Source: Heterocephalus glaber (taxonomy: Eukaryota; Chordata; Mammalia; Rodentia; Bathyergidae). Taken from it: a stretch of 64,000 bases of DNA. The notes under the pieces were generated by a model. It saw nothing but the letters and a program-made list of their open reading frames with translations. It ran no database searches and was not told where the DNA came from. A program made the translations under genes and the position numbers. Of this stretch, positions 46,131-58,955 are shown in pieces (the first letter of the stretch is position 1; the number at the start of each line of letters is the position of its first letter). Location: NCBI RefSeq assembly GCF_000247695.1, contig NW_004624881.1:2230173-2294172 (forward strand), in the 5' to 3' direction.

Positions 46131-49100
46131 ATGTGGCAGACCAGCAACCTGAAGTGGTGAGAGCCATGGAGGAACACAGCAGCCGAGAGCCAAGTGCGCT
46201 TATGTTGGAGTGGCCTTTATAAGAGTAGTCATCAAATAATCAGGGAGGATCCTGGGACAAATGGGCCCAGTCCACCAGGGAGAAAGGGGAGAGAAAGGAA
46301 GCAATGAGCAGGTCTTTCACAGCCACTGGCCAAGTCACACACCCTTCTGGCTGGCATAAGTAAAATGAGGCACTTACTTCTCAACTGTCTAATTTCCTCC
46401 CTGAGAGAGTTCATCCTACCTCATTTTAAGGGAGCAGAAAGATGATAATCCTCTTCTGTAACTTCTTGGCAGCTGACCCAGGGCATCTGACTGCCTACCC
46501 AAGGAATAAAACTCTCACACTGACTGCCCTGGTGATGTGTGGCTTAACAGGGCCTCCTCTGGATAACAATTGGAAGAGATACCTAGTGGAAGCATTGTGC
46601 CATCATCAGCTTAACATGGAAAACACACACTTTAACAAGAGGTTAAAGATACAACTACTATAACTACTACTAAAGTGTATTACTTAGGTTCCTCACTCCA
46701 CTGCCATTATAACTTGAGCTTCTGTAACAGCAAGAGTGCATTCCTCCCAGTGCTTCTGGTTTGAGAGCAACTTCCAAACTGCTTCTGGTCTTGTTCATAA
46801 GGACAAACTATTGTCAATACCTCCTACACTTTGAAATCTTACACCACCACCTTCTCCAGAGCAGCCATACTCTGTTAGAACAGTAACTTCACCTCACAAA
46901 CACCCATCATCCTGTAAATTGGAGATATTCTCTCCAGGGGCAAATTCCTCATCTGGTCATCACAAGGACATAACTGCCCCACTGAACTCCTTAAATTACC
47001 AGTCACTACTCTAAGACCCAGTGACCCCTGGACTGGAATTAGCCAATCAGCATTCACTTCTATGTCTCTTGACCTTAAAAATAGAGCCCAGATCAGATGC
47101 ACTCACACTTGGAAACACAGTCCAGATACCTCCTTGGATAGCAGAGCAGCCCATTAGCAAGTCCAAAGTGTGTGAGGAACTTAATTGCAAATTCCTTTCT
47201 AGTCTGACAGTGCCATTCATTCTCTGGCTACAAGACCTACTCTGCACCAAAACTGTCACCAAAGAAACAGGGTGAGAGTGAGGAGTCCAGAGTATATGAC
47301 TCCCTCCTCAAGGCCTGGGGAACTTTAGAAGTCAAAGATGAAATGGCCTTTGGAGACATCCCAGAGGTCAGGAGTGGATTTCTGTGAGCAGCAGATCACT
47401 AGCTGCACACACAGAGAAATATACAGCTACATTCTCAGGCACCACACCTCACTGGGATTGGCAACTTTAATTTGGAAATAGCTATCATGCTTTAATTCTG
47501 ATCATTAGCAGCAAGAAAAGATCTCATCCTTATCTGAGGGGAAGAGTTATAATCCTGGATTATGTGAAGCTAAACCTCATGGTTGCAAACAAACAAACAA
47601 GGGCATTACATAAAATGGATTAATAGGTTCCACCCATGCAAAAACCACACCAATTGAAGTTGGCATTTCCCGGTGTTTGTGAGAAGGTGTGCTCCTTGCC
47701 CACAGCACACTCTCACAACGTTTATGTCTGACAGCAATTCTTCATTGCTTAACTAAAGATAGAGGAATGAGCTCCATGAAACTGCAACCCATCTTGCCCT
47801 ATGGCCAGCTAAGGGGTAAGCCTGCAGCCTCCTCCTGCTTTGCATGTGCATCCTGCCAACCTCAGCATTTCCTGCAGAGGGACACACAATGGGCCTATGC
47901 AAGGCAACAACTTCCCACTAAAGTGTTGCTGCCCTTCTCACTATCAGCCTACCAGAGGGCCTTGTGGAGACCAAAACAACACAGACAGTGACTGAATGCC
48001 AAAGGGGGCACACAGGCACAGCTCCAATACCCACTGCCTCAGTGCTGTCCTGGCACCCAGAGCCACCCCAGTACAAACACCTAGTGAGCTCTTCAAGCTA
48101 CAACAATGCACATTTACTATCCAAAATCAGAATAGAACATAGTCAGATAAAAAGACTCTTGTTAGGAGAAAAATGACCTATGTGAGTCGAGAAGAATCAT
48201 AGATTTACCTGACACAGGCTCTCCATAGAAGTGGGTCAGTATATCTGGATTCTAGGAACACCCCAAAGGGACTTGAAATGCTGCTGCCTGGGCCCCTCTA
48301 GTCTCTCAAGAGGATTGGGTCCACTGCTCCAGAGCCTGACACCTGCTATAGCTAATAACCTTCCTGGATCCACTCTGGGCTGCTCTTTCGAGTGTAAGCC
48401 ATAGCCAAAGTCACTGCACATTTCAACTTCCTTTCTCAAACTTAAACCCTGGCAAAACTTACACAATTTAAACTATGACAAAATCTCACCATTTAAAATT
48501 CTTATTGAAAAATATTCTCTCTTCATAATCATCTTTCTTTACATCTCATTACTTTCCCTCCCTAAATCTACACTCTGAAATGCTCCCAACAATACTGTGA
48601 TTCTGGACAAAATAGTATTTATGCCAACAAAATAAAAATGTTTCACCTTTCCTATAGTTTTTCATTAAAACTGAACCCAATTTGCCATCAGACAGAATTT
48701 TAAACCCAGAACAAAAGTACCACTCATCTGTGTGTACCTTCTAACAGAAGAGCTTGATACTGCACCAGTTGTCATCTAGTCATTTACTATTGTTCTTCTG
48801 CCCTTAAGATTAAGTCTGACCCTATGGAGGAGAATCTACTTTCAAAGATTTGCTGAGGGACATCACAGTAGCTTTTCTCACAGTGGGGCTGGCAGTTTTA
48901 GCCACTGCTATGGTTAATCCAGTACCATTGCATCTACATAGTTGGAGGAGTACCAGCCAGGCCACAACTTCTAGTCTCTGACTAATGCCTTTTATGAACA
49001 CACTATATCCCTCGGAGTGACATTGGGTAACAATAAGATTTATCCATATCAGACAAACCAGGCCCACTAGATGTCACCAAACCTATGACTTCCTGAGACC

Positions 49101-49590
49101 AGGAAGTGCCTCTGTTCACCCATCAATGCAAATAACAGGAGCTCAAAGTGAAGGCCGCAAACTTTGGTGACCCACATGCTACATGAGCTAAATAGAGCAT
49201 TTCTAGACAGAGTTTTGTAACATATATCATAGTGTAGAAAAACACATTTTTTTTTACTTGCCATGTCAGTTGTTACTCAGGTCTCCTCTTCTGTTTGAAG
49301 CCTATAAGATTCTCAGACTTTGTCAGTCAAAGTGCTGACTCCACTTTTTAGAAAAGCATTCTGATCCTGACCTTCAGAAGTGGTACTGTCCTGCCAACCC
49401 TTTCTAAGTACATTGGAACATTCCCCTTCCAACTGCCTTCTTTCAAAATACGCATGGATGCCTACTTTGCTAACAGTTGTGATGCCACCAGACAATGCCA
49501 ACAACAGTCTGCAGCATTCAAGAAACTAAACTAATCAAAACATATCTGAAGACTAAAAAACAAAAAATTGCAAGTTAATTCATGAAGCAG
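46131..49590. other. Unassigned 3.4 kb between L1 clusters
   Basis: It is more GC-rich than its surroundings and shows no L1 or SINE landmarks. 46131-46520 is LTR-like (TATA-like 'ttataaaggcc' on the minus strand near 46216, an AATAAA on the plus strand at 46504), but I could not fix ends. 46700-49590 has only short open frames, each broken and without domains. The stretch may be the remains of an ERV, or the 5' UTR of an L1. I cannot decide which. Confidence 0.3.
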
Positions 49591-49599
49591 GGCCCTGCA

Positions 49600-49740
49600 A
49601 AGAGGGGGAGGTTAATAATTTTACTCTCAATGTAACCAGCAAACTAAAACTGATCAGAAGAAAAAAGGTCACTACATGCTTATTGAAGGGATGATCCAAC
49701 AAGAACAAGTAACACTTTCAAATATGTATGCCCCCCTGCC
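49600..49740 (+). mobile_element. Older L1, endonuclease-region fragment (left half)
   Basis: The sequence 'aaggtcactacatgcttatt', 'atccaacaagaacaagtaac' and 'caaatatgtatgcccccc' is the part of ORF2 encoding the middle of the endonuclease. The next piece of ORF2 in L1 order begins at 54701, after a younger L1. Confidence 0.6.
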
Positions 49741-50009
49741 ACCCCAACACATTTGCTTAGAGACAGCATCTCTCTGAGCCACACTGTCCCTGGAAAACAC
49801 TGCACGGTTTGAGCATATATCTGGATCTTAAAAGTTTCACAGCAAAATGAGCCCGGTTGAAAACAGAATATAAGATATAGAAGATAGGATTGTGGTTAGT
49901 GACCATGAAAAGAAAGATTTTTTTAAAAATAGTAATGGACCATGAGATATTGATCTAGCAGCTCCTAGATGATGCAAAGAAGTATAACATAAGACTGATA
50001 AGAGTCCAA

Positions 50010-50500
50010 GGAAAAGCTCAAGAAAGTACAAATGACATAAGCTGTTGATAGCAGTAATGGCAGAAAATTTCTCAAGCAGAGGAAAAGAATTTCACACACA
50101 AATAAGTGAGGCATATAGGCCTCTAACAAGCCATGATAAAAAAAAAAATCTACACCTCGACATATAGTAGTTAAGATCCCAGAAACCCAACAGAACAACA
50201 AAATCCTATAAGCAGTAAGAGAAAAGAAACAAATCACCTACGAAGGAAAGCCCATCAGGATCACAGCAGACATTTCAACACAAACCCTCAAGTCAAGGAG
50301 AGCCTGGAGTGAAGTATTTCATGCCTTAAAAGAAAATAACCTCCAACTTAGATTGATGCATTCTGGAAAATTATATTTCAAAATTGATGGAGAAATAAGA
50401 TACTTCAACAACAAAGAACACCAGAGAAACTTCATAACAAAACAGCACTCCAAACAATTCCAAACAATATTCTAGAAAAAGACAATGAGGGTCACTATTC
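50010..50500 (+). pseudogene. L1 ORF1 C-terminal remnant
   Basis: ORF1p is the RNA-binding chaperone of the L1 particle. Degenerate sequence corresponding to its C-terminal part is recognisable: a 'gagaaaagaaacaaatcacc' to 'gcccatcaggatcacagcag' block and 'gttgatggagaaataagatac'-like sequence ('attgatggagaaataagata' at 50382). No open frame of useful length remains. Confidence 0.55.
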
Positions 50501-50599
50501 CATGAGGGCCAACAAAGCAAAGCCACCAGGCAAGGCCAAAAATTAAAGGGAAAGGGGAGGGGGATATAAAAATAAAATAGCCAACAACAGGAAAATATC

Positions 50600-51422
50600 A
50601 TGACAAAGACAAGTCTATATGTATTAGGTATACCCATCAATGTTAATGACCTCACTTCACCAATAAAAAGAAAGAGACTGGCAGAATGGATTAAGAAGCA
50701 AAATCCAACACTATGTTGTATACAAGAAACACACTTAATTCAAAAGGAAAAACATAGACTGACAGTAAAAGGATGGAAAACAATTCTCCCTGTGACAGCA
50801 AGCCAGAAAAGAGGGATAGCTATCTTATTTGCAGACAAAGTAGATTTCAAACCAAAGCTAATAAAGAGAGACAAAGAAGGTCACTACATACTTGTAAAGG
50901 GAACAGTCCAAGATGAAGTGATGAGAATAATAAATGTATATGCACCAAATACTCGTGTAACCAACTATATAAAAGAAATATTAACAGATATGAAAAGTCA
51001 AATAAGCACTAATACAATAGTAGTGGGGAACATCAATACCCAACTGTCACAATAGAGAGATTATCCAGACAAAAAGGGAACAATAAATACTAGAAGTAAA
51101 CCAAACTTTTGAACAAATGGACTTAATAGATATCTAAACAGTGTTCCATTCTACAAAATCAGAATGCACATTCTTTTCAGGTGTACATGGGTCATTTTCC
51201 AAAATAGACCACATGCTATCTCATACAACATGTTTAAATGAATGCAAAGGAGTTGAAGTTATCCTCTGTGAATTATCAGACCATAGTTTAATTAAAGTGG
51301 AGATCAATAGCATAAGAAGCCACAAGAACTTCACAAACACATGGAAATTGAACAGCACCCTACTGAAAACCAATGGGTCGCAGAGGAAATTAAAGAAGAA
51401 ATTAGACAGTTTCTACAATTAA
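50600..51422 (+). pseudogene. L1 ORF2 endonuclease domain, inactivated
   Basis: The open segment 50600-51055 begins at the expected ORF2 ATG and encodes an APE-like endonuclease that would nick target DNA. 'TLCCIQETHL' contains the metal-binding glutamate region and 'INVYAPNT' the conserved Tyr-Ala-Pro-Asn block. The following catalytic block reads 'VVGNINTQLS', where an aspartate is expected after the glycine (GD-type motif), so a key residue is lost. A stop follows at 51053-51055. The second segment (51141-51422) continues with 'FSKIDHMLSH' (the Ile-Asp-His block) and 'ELSDHSLIKVEI' (the Ser-Asp-His block) in another frame. Confidence 0.88.
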
Positions 51423-51802
51423 ATGATAATGCCAGTACAACATACAGGAATCTATGGGACACAGTGAAAGCAGTTCTATGAGGGAAATTCATAGCAGTGA
51501 ATGCCTATACAAGGAAAACAGAGCAAGCTCAAATAAACAACCTAATGCTGAACCTCAAGCTCCTAGAGAAAAGAAGAGAATGACAAACCAAAAGCTCATA
51601 TAAGGAAGGAAAGCATAAAGATCAGAGCAGAAATTAATGCAGTGGAGACTAAGAGAATGATACCAAAAATATCAATGAATAAAAACTTGGTTCTTTGAAA
51701 AAATAAATAATATAAACAAACCCTTAGCCACTACTATAAACAAAGGAAGAAAAGGCTCAAATCCATGCAGTTAGGAATGAAGAGAGTGAAATCACAACAG
51801 AT

Positions 51803-53200
51803 GTGGATCAGATGAGGATCATTAATACCTACTTCAAGAACCTGTACTCCAATAAAATGGAAAATACAGATAAAATGGAAAATACTGAGAAAATGGACAG
51901 ATTCATAGATACAGATGAATTACCAAAGCTGAAAGAAGATATAAAAATTCTAAACACCCCAATTTCTATCAGTGAAATTGAAAACATAATTTAAAATTTA
52001 TCAACAAAGAAAAGCCCAGATCTTCATGGCTTTAGTGCTGAATTCTACAAGAAATTTGGGGAAGAGCTAATGCCACTGCTTCTCAAACTCTTTAATAAAA
52101 TTAAAAAGGAAGCAATACTCCCAAATTCATTCTTAGAAGCAAACATCACTTTTATTCTGAAAACAGAGAAAGACTTATCCAAAAAAGAGAACTATAGGCC
52201 ATAGTTCTAATGAGCATAGATGCAAACATCCTCAATAAGATACTGGCAAACAGAATACAAAGGATCATCAAGAAGATCATACATAATGACAAAGTGGAAT
52301 TCATCCCAGGGATGCAAGGATGGTTCAACATATATAAATTAATAAATGTAATACACTATATTAAGTGAGTTGAGGACAAAAACCATGTGATCATCTCAAG
52401 ACATGCAGAAAAAGCATTCAACAAAATTCAAAACCCATTCATAATATAACCCCTAGAGACAATTGGAATAAATGGTCTTTATCTCAATCTGATTATGGCT
52501 ATCCATGAAAAACCAATAGCCAACATCATATTACATGGTCAAGAACTGAAATCTTTGAAGCTAAATCAGAAACAAGACAAGGATGTCCACTATAACCACT
52601 CCTGTTCAGTATAGTTTTGGAAATGTTACCCAAAGCAATTGGACAAGAGAAAAAAAATAAAAGGAATAAAGAAAGAAAAGGAAGAAGTTAAACTGTCATT
52701 ATTTGCTAATGACATAATACTCTACATATAAGACTCCCAAAACTCTGCTAAAAGATTTTTAGACTTAATTGACAGATTGAGTAGAGTAGCTCGATAAAAT
52801 GTCAATACTCAAAAATCAATAGCCTTCTTGTACACAATTAACAGACTCACTGAGTGAGAAATTGGTAAAAAAATTCCTTTCACAATAGTATCCAAAACCT
52901 GAAATATCTAGGAATCAATGTAATGTAGGAAGCAAAAGACCTCTACCTTGAAAACTACAGCACTCTGAAAAAAGAGATTGAAGCAGATATAAGAAAATTG
53001 AAAAACGTCACCTGTTCTTGGGTAGGAAAAACCAATATAGTGAAAATAGCCATACTTCCAAAACTGCTGTATAGATTCAATGCAATCCTGATTGAAATTC
53101 CAACAGCATGCTTCACAGACCTTCAGAAAACAATTTGGAACAAGAAAAGAACTAAATAGAAAAAAATGATTCTGATAACAAAGATATGACAGTGGTATCA
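51803..53200 (+). pseudogene. L1 ORF2 reverse-transcriptase domain, inactivated
   Basis: It follows the endonuclease in normal order. A short open piece (51803-51994, 'LPKLKEDIKILNTPISISEI') leads into RT sequence broken by stops and indels. The catalytic box at 52697-52725 reads L-F-A-N-D-I-I-L-Y: the first aspartate of the expected FADD is replaced by asparagine. Downstream, 'atcctgattgaaattccaac' and related blocks mark the thumb. Compared with the minus-strand copy at 2314-3431, which retains FADD, this copy is further decayed. Confidence 0.85.
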
Positions 53201-54700
53201 CAATCCTCAACATGAAACTGTACGACTACAAAGCCACTGTAAGAAAAACAGTATCACACTGGCAAGAAACAGATCTGAGGACAAGTGGAATAGAGTAGAA
53301 GTTTCAGAAAGAGCTCCAGACACACTCAGCCACCTTATTTTGACAAAGGAGCCAACCATACTCACTGGAGGAAAGATAGCCTCTTTAATTACTTGTTCTG
53401 GGAAAAGTTGAATTTCAACCTGCCAGAGATAAAAACTAGACCCATATCTTTCATCATGCACTAAACTAAAATCAAAATGGATAAAATATATAAATATTAA
53501 AACAGAAACACTAAACTTGCTGGAAGATAGGTTAAATGGAACTCTTGCTGACATTGGCATAGGGAAAAAAACTTTTGAACAAAACCTCAGTAGCACATGA
53601 ACTAGCACAGAAAATCAACACCTGGGATTTCATCTTATTATACAGCTTCTGCATTGCAAGAGAAACGACCAACAAAGGTAAGAGACAGCCTACAATGTGG
53701 GAAAAATTTTTACCTGCTGTTCCTCAAAGGACTGCTATCTAGAATATAAAAAGAACTTTAAAGCAACTGACCCCCCAAATGTAAAGACCCAAAAATAAGC
53801 ATCTGAGATGAACAGACATTTCTCAAAGAAGTACAAGCAGCAAATAAACATATGAAAAAATGTTCAAGATCATTTGTCATTCAAGAGATACAGATGAAAC
53901 AGCACTGAGAGTCCACTTCACTCCAGAAAGAATGGCTGCTACCATGCAATCAACAAATGATAAATGCTGGCTGGGTTTGGGGGAAAAAGGAACCCTTCTC
54001 CACAATTGGTGGGAGTGCACACTGGTGTAACCACTATGGAAATCAATATGGAGATAACTCAAACAACTAGGATTAGAAGTACCATTTGACCCAACTATTC
54101 CCCTTCTGGGTATCTTCCCAATATAATTAAAGGAATCATACCACAGCAATAGATGTGCACCCATATTCATAGCAGAACAGTTTGTAATAGCTAAAACCTG
54201 GAAACAGCCCAACTGCCCATCAACTGGAGACTGAATAAAGATATGGGATTTTTTTTTATTAAATTGGAGTACTTCTCAGACATAAAGAATGAGAATGTAG
54301 AGACATTTATACCTAAGTGGATGCACATTGAAGTCATACTCTTAAGTGAAATAAATAGGACACACATCTGTAAATACCAAATATTTTCTCTGGTGTGAGA
54401 AACTGAAAGTATACATAAGGATCAAAATATATAATAGATAATGTGAAACAGGAAGAAAAGTTCTAAAGGGGATGAGGGAGGGATAGGGGAAAGGAAAGAA
54501 GGGAATGGAAAAAATAGGAGAAAAGAAAGAAACAGAAACAAAGTCTTTGTAAATAGGGAGAATTGGAGGGGTTGAAGGGAGGGCAGGGGAATGGGGAAAT
54601 AATAAGAACCAAGATACATCATGTAAATGTATAAATTCCCAATGATGAATGTCATCATGTTGTATACGTAAAATGTAGTGATAAATTTAATGAATTGAAT

Positions 54701-56455
54701 ATATATATATGCACCAAATAGTGCAGTATCTATCTTCATAAACAAATAATGATAGAAACAAAAGATCAAATAACTAACACAATCACAGTGGGTGACATTA
54801 ATACCCAAATTTCACAAGCAGGTGTTTCAACTAAACAAAAAATCAGTGAGGAAATATAAGATCTGAACCACGTCCTTTAACATATGGCTAAATATGTATC
54901 TACAGAGTATCTACCCCTGTTAAAGAGAACACACATTCTTCTCTGCAGGACTTGGAACTTTCTCCAAAATAGACCACCTACTACCCCACAAAGCCTGCTT
55001 AAATAAATATAAAAGAATCAAAATCACTCCATGCTTACTATCAGACCATTATGCAGTGAAAGTACAAATCAACTATAGAAGACACCACAGAACATTTAGA
55101 AACACCTCAAAAATTAATAACACACTCCTGAACATCCAATGGATCATAGAAGAAATCAAAGAAATTAAACAATTTTAGGAGGCAACCAACAATGACAATA
55201 CAACACACTAGAACCTGTGGGACATGGTAAAAGTTGTTGTAAGAGTGAAGCTTACTGTATTCAGTGTTGCATTAGAAAAACAGAGCAAGCCCAAATAAGA
55301 CAATTAGGAACTTTAAGAAACTCAAAAGAAAATAAACAAGCCAAGCCCAAACTAAAACTAAGGAAGGAAATTATAAAGATCTGAGAAGAAATTAATGATC
55401 TTGAGATTTAAAAAAAAACACAAAGAACCATCAAATTGAAGAGCTGATTCTTTCAAAGAATAAACAAAATAGATAAACCATTAACCAAGCTTACCAAAAG
55501 AAAGAAAAAACCCACAACACTGCAATTAGAAATGAAAAAAGACAAAATAAAAATGGACACCATTTAAATACGTAAGATTTTATAACTATAAAATTATATT
55601 CTAACAAGTTGGAAAATCTTGAAAAAATGGACAAATTTCTAGATGCTATGTCCTACCAAAATTAAACCAATAAGACATAAAAATTTTGAAAAATCCAACC
55701 ACAAATAATGCAACTGAGGCTGTAATAAAAAAAAAAAACCTACCAATTAAAAAGGTCAGGACCTGATAGAGTCACAGCTAAATTCTAGAAAACCTTTAAG
55801 AATGTTATATCACCAATATTGGTCCATGAAATTAAAGGGCAAGGAGTGCTCCCAAACTAATTTATGCAAACCACCACCCAGCTGATCCCAAAACCAGACA
55901 AAGATCCAACAGAAAAAGCAAACTACAGCCAATCTCCTAAATGAATACAGAGGCCATAGTCCTCAATAATACTTCAGCAAATACAATGCAAAACACCAGG
56001 AAAAGGATCATACATCATGACCACGTAGGTTGCATCCCAAGATTGCAAGGATGCTTCAACATTAGCAAATCAATAAATGTAACACACCACATAAACAGAA
56101 GCAGGGATAAAACCACATGATCATAACAATAGATGCACAATAGCATCAAGAAAAAATTAAATATCTTGGAATTGACCTCCTCTAGGAACTGAAAGAATGA
56201 AAAAACTACTTTCCTTTGAAAAAGGAGATTAAAGAGGATACCATACAATGGAAAGATATCTCCTCCTTCTGAGTAAGTGAAGCAATATCGTCAATATGGG
56301 CACACTCTCAAGAGTGATGTACAGATTTAATGCAATCCAAATCAACATATCAACATGATTACTCAGAGAACTAGAAAAAAATTCTAAAATTCATATGGAG
56401 TCAGAAAAGATCTGGAATAACAAAAGCAATTCTGAGCAACAAGACCAAAGCAGTT
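54701..56455 (+). mobile_element. Older L1, right half
   Basis: It continues ORF2 from the endonuclease ('gcaccaaatagtgcagtatc', 'aaaatagaccacctactacc', 'tatcagaccattatgcagtg') into a very degenerate RT region. An internal jump near 56140 goes from 'atcataacaatagatgcaca' straight to 'aaatatcttggaattgacct', skipping the catalytic part of the RT. It ends abruptly at 56455 where inverted L1 sequence begins. Confidence 0.65.
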
Positions 56456-56690
56456 TTCCTAGTAGCATTTGTTAATAGGTTGTCTTTTCTCTCTGTGTGT
56501 TTTGGTCACTTTGGCTAAAATCAAATAGCTGAATGTGTCTGGGTATGTTTCTCTACACTCTGTTCTGTTCCACTGATCCACACATCTGTTTTTGTGCCAT
56601 TACTGTGCCAGTTTTATCACTTCTGCTTTGTGGTTTAACTTCAAGACAGACATTGTGATAACTCTTTCTTTGTCTCTATTTAAAGCATCC
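56456..56690 (-). mobile_element. L1 ORF2 fragment, minus strand, abutting the plus-strand copy
   Basis: The plus-strand text 'caaatagctgaatgtgtctg' and 'ctgttctgttccactgatcc' is reverse-complement L1 ORF2 C-terminal sequence, equivalent to 1960-2070. It joins the plus-strand L1 without a spacer. Confidence 0.65.
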
Positions 56691-57184
56691 TGCTTCACAT
56701 GTGATTAACTGTAAACATTTTTTTTTTAAATCTCATGTGTTTGGGATAAGTCTTCCACAGATTCTATTTTGAATCCTTTTGTATGGAAACTTGATTGTTT
56801 AAAGATCTTGTCTTCATTCCACTAAGGCAAATTTGTCAGGGAAAAGCTGATCTAAAGACAAATAAATTAGGAGGACACTTTCCTGATTCCCTGTAGAATG
56901 TTCATCTGTACGAATTTAACCCTGCAGTGATTATCTACATGCAGCAGCACAGGTCTCAGAGGGCCAAAGGGAATAAACCACAAGAGAGTCCCCCAGGCAG
57001 CATTCTCCACCCCCATCCACCCCACCCCCAAACTCCCCATGGATTCTCATCAGTCACCCTCTACAATAAATCACAGACCCTCTGAAGAGTCTTTGTTCTT
57101 CTTACCCAGATCTCAACATTTGCAGCACCAGATCCTCACCCTCCACACCTGCTCCTCTTGTCTCAGGGAAAAAGAGCTGGTGGG
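56691..57184. repeat. Local duplicated block D, first part
   Basis: It is homologous to the 7320-7790 part of block A: 'gtgattaactgtaaac' matches 7324, 'gggataagtcttccacagat' is parallel to 7356, a 'ttgattgtttaaagatcttg' stretch is parallel to 7458, and 'cacaggtctcagagggcc' matches 7606. The block starts where the inverted L1 ends. Confidence 0.55.
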
Positions 57185-57275
57185 CGTTGGGATATAGCTC
57201 CATGGCAGGTATTCAGTTAGTGTGGGGGAGGCTCTGGGTTCAACACGCAGCACCAAAAGAACTAAAAATGTGTGA
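57185..57275 (+). mobile_element. tRNA/ID-type SINE fragment
   Basis: A tRNA-like body 'gcgttgggatatagctccat' (A box) leads to 'ggctctgggttcaacacgca' (B box), followed by a short A-rich end. It interrupts block D. Confidence 0.65.
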
Positions 57276-57511
57276 GAGGGGGAGGTTTGGCTACAGTGTG
57301 TTAAAACTTCTTTCTCTTACAGAAAATTCCACCAAGGGTGGTCAGTTTCATCAATTATCTAATGAAGCTGAGTTGTCATAAATATTAGGCAGTAAGATCA
57401 TAGAGTCAAAAACAAAAGCTTTGGGGAAACATTTTTTTGAGCCCAATAATGGCCTCAATCACCCTCCCCCCAACAGAATAGCATTCAGGAGCATAAAATT
57501 ATTGGTTCTGG

Positions 57512-57514
<3 letters not shown>

Positions 57515-57590
<76 letters not shown>
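57515..57590. repeat. (AT)n(GT)n compound microsatellite
   Basis: About 16 AT units are followed by about 21 GT units, uninterrupted. The frames overlapping it (57421-57681 and 57459-57761) are by-products. Confidence 0.97.
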
Positions 57591-57591
<1 letters not shown>

Positions 57592-58955
57592 CATTTGGAG
57601 ACTCTAGTGGCAATGGAAAAAGGCAGAAGGAAAAAAGAGAAACAGGAAATTAATTCATCAGTGGGCATATGGAACCTGTAGCAAGAGTCAAGCATCACAC
57701 TAAATGTCACATAAAGACGGATAAAACAAGACAAAAGAACATAAAACTTCTCATACTCCATATCTCACATGATAATAGAGATGAATAGTTTAATGAAAAT
57801 TAATGTTTGAACCAATTTTACAGTGTCTGATAGAGTTGTGATGTACTGTATTTCTGTTATCTTGGTGTCCTCCGTCTTGAAGGAAGATGAGTCAAAGTAG
57901 GGAAATTCAGGGCTGGTAAACCTCATGTTGCCAGCTTTTTGACAGATGCTCCCTAAGTGATTAATGTGAATGCAGAGCTGAGCAGGGCTCTGACTCACAG
58001 GCATTAAGGTAACAGCAGAGTCAGAGGCAACAGGGAGGCAGAGGTGGGAGCTCCTCCTGCCCTGAGCTGCCCTTGAGACACCTGCAGGCCCAGCCTCTGG
58101 GTCCCTCCTGCAGAAGGTTGAGGACAGAGGTGCTTTCATCCCTGGCCCTAAGGTGTCTGAGTCCAGTGTCTGCAGAGTCTGGGCTCAGAGATGCCAACTC
58201 TGGGTATAAACACTGTGCTGTAGCCCTAGACCAGATGTCCACTGCATCCAAGTTACCCCCAATATCACCCAACCCACTCTCCACACAGGGCTGCTTTTCA
58301 TGTGTGCATCAAATTAACCCATATGCTGTGCTGCTTGACACACTTTTTCCAAATGCTTGCAAACTATTTGATTAGCACTCTCTTCGAGATTTCCCCAAGG
58401 TGATTAAATTTAATGAATATATAATCCTGGGATTTGCTTTCTCTTCTTTTGAAACTTTGTATAGTATTCACCACTCTGATCTGTGGAAGATTTTTCTGAT
58501 CTGCAAGTATTTTCCAGGACTGCAATCATCTGCAAGTACTTCTAAGTACTGTGGTGTACTAACTCTGGGAATCTAAAGAATTAAATATGTGTTATAATGC
58601 AAGATCCTCTTCCTAGTGGATTCACAACGTAGAGCTCAAATGCTGTTGTGAAACCCACTTTTCTGAATAAGATGGATTGTATTAAGCAATAATTCTTATT
58701 TTCCCTTGTTCTTTTCTTTACAGTATAAAAATAATTTATGACATTACCAAAAACCTAATAATGCTCTTATATTTTTAGCCTTTGAACAATTATTTTCCAA
58801 GCTCATATTTATGTTTTGAAACCACTTCACGTATATATTTTCTCTTTGTGAAATAAAATTGTTCTTCTTAGTGTGAAACAATAAAAATATTTACTGTGTA
58901 TCTCTACTTTATATTGTCTAGAGAAAGATGGTTATTGAATGAGATGAAAATACAG
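57591..58955. repeat. Local duplicated block D, second part
   Basis: The 58435-58560 stretch matches 38330-38460 of block C. The 57940-58300 part contains a GC-richer segment with open frames on both strands (58021-58284, 58073-58375) that share no protein with other block copies. I therefore do not call a gene. Confidence 0.45.

Larger units (their letters stand above)
49741..54700 (+). mobile_element. Near-full-length L1, plus strand
   Basis: It contains the C-terminal half of ORF1 (about 49860-50500), ORF2 from its start codon (50600) to its end (about 54390), and a 3' UTR with a G-rich tract (54465-54600) ending near 54697. ORF1 and ORF2 are broken by many stops and indels, so it is inactive. 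It is the longest L1 in the window and lacks at least the 5' UTR and the ORF1 N-terminus. Whether 49741-49860 belongs to it is uncertain. Confidence 0.85.

Noticed and set aside
56140..56690. Twin-priming inversion of one L1
   Set aside because: The halves converge; twin priming would give diverging halves with the inverted piece at the 5' end.
57421..57761. Open frames across the (AT)n(GT)n microsatellite
   Set aside because: The repeat itself keeps the frames open.
58021..58375. Opposed open frames in a GC-richer segment of block D
   Set aside because: No splice signals, domains or paralogue support; probably composition-driven.
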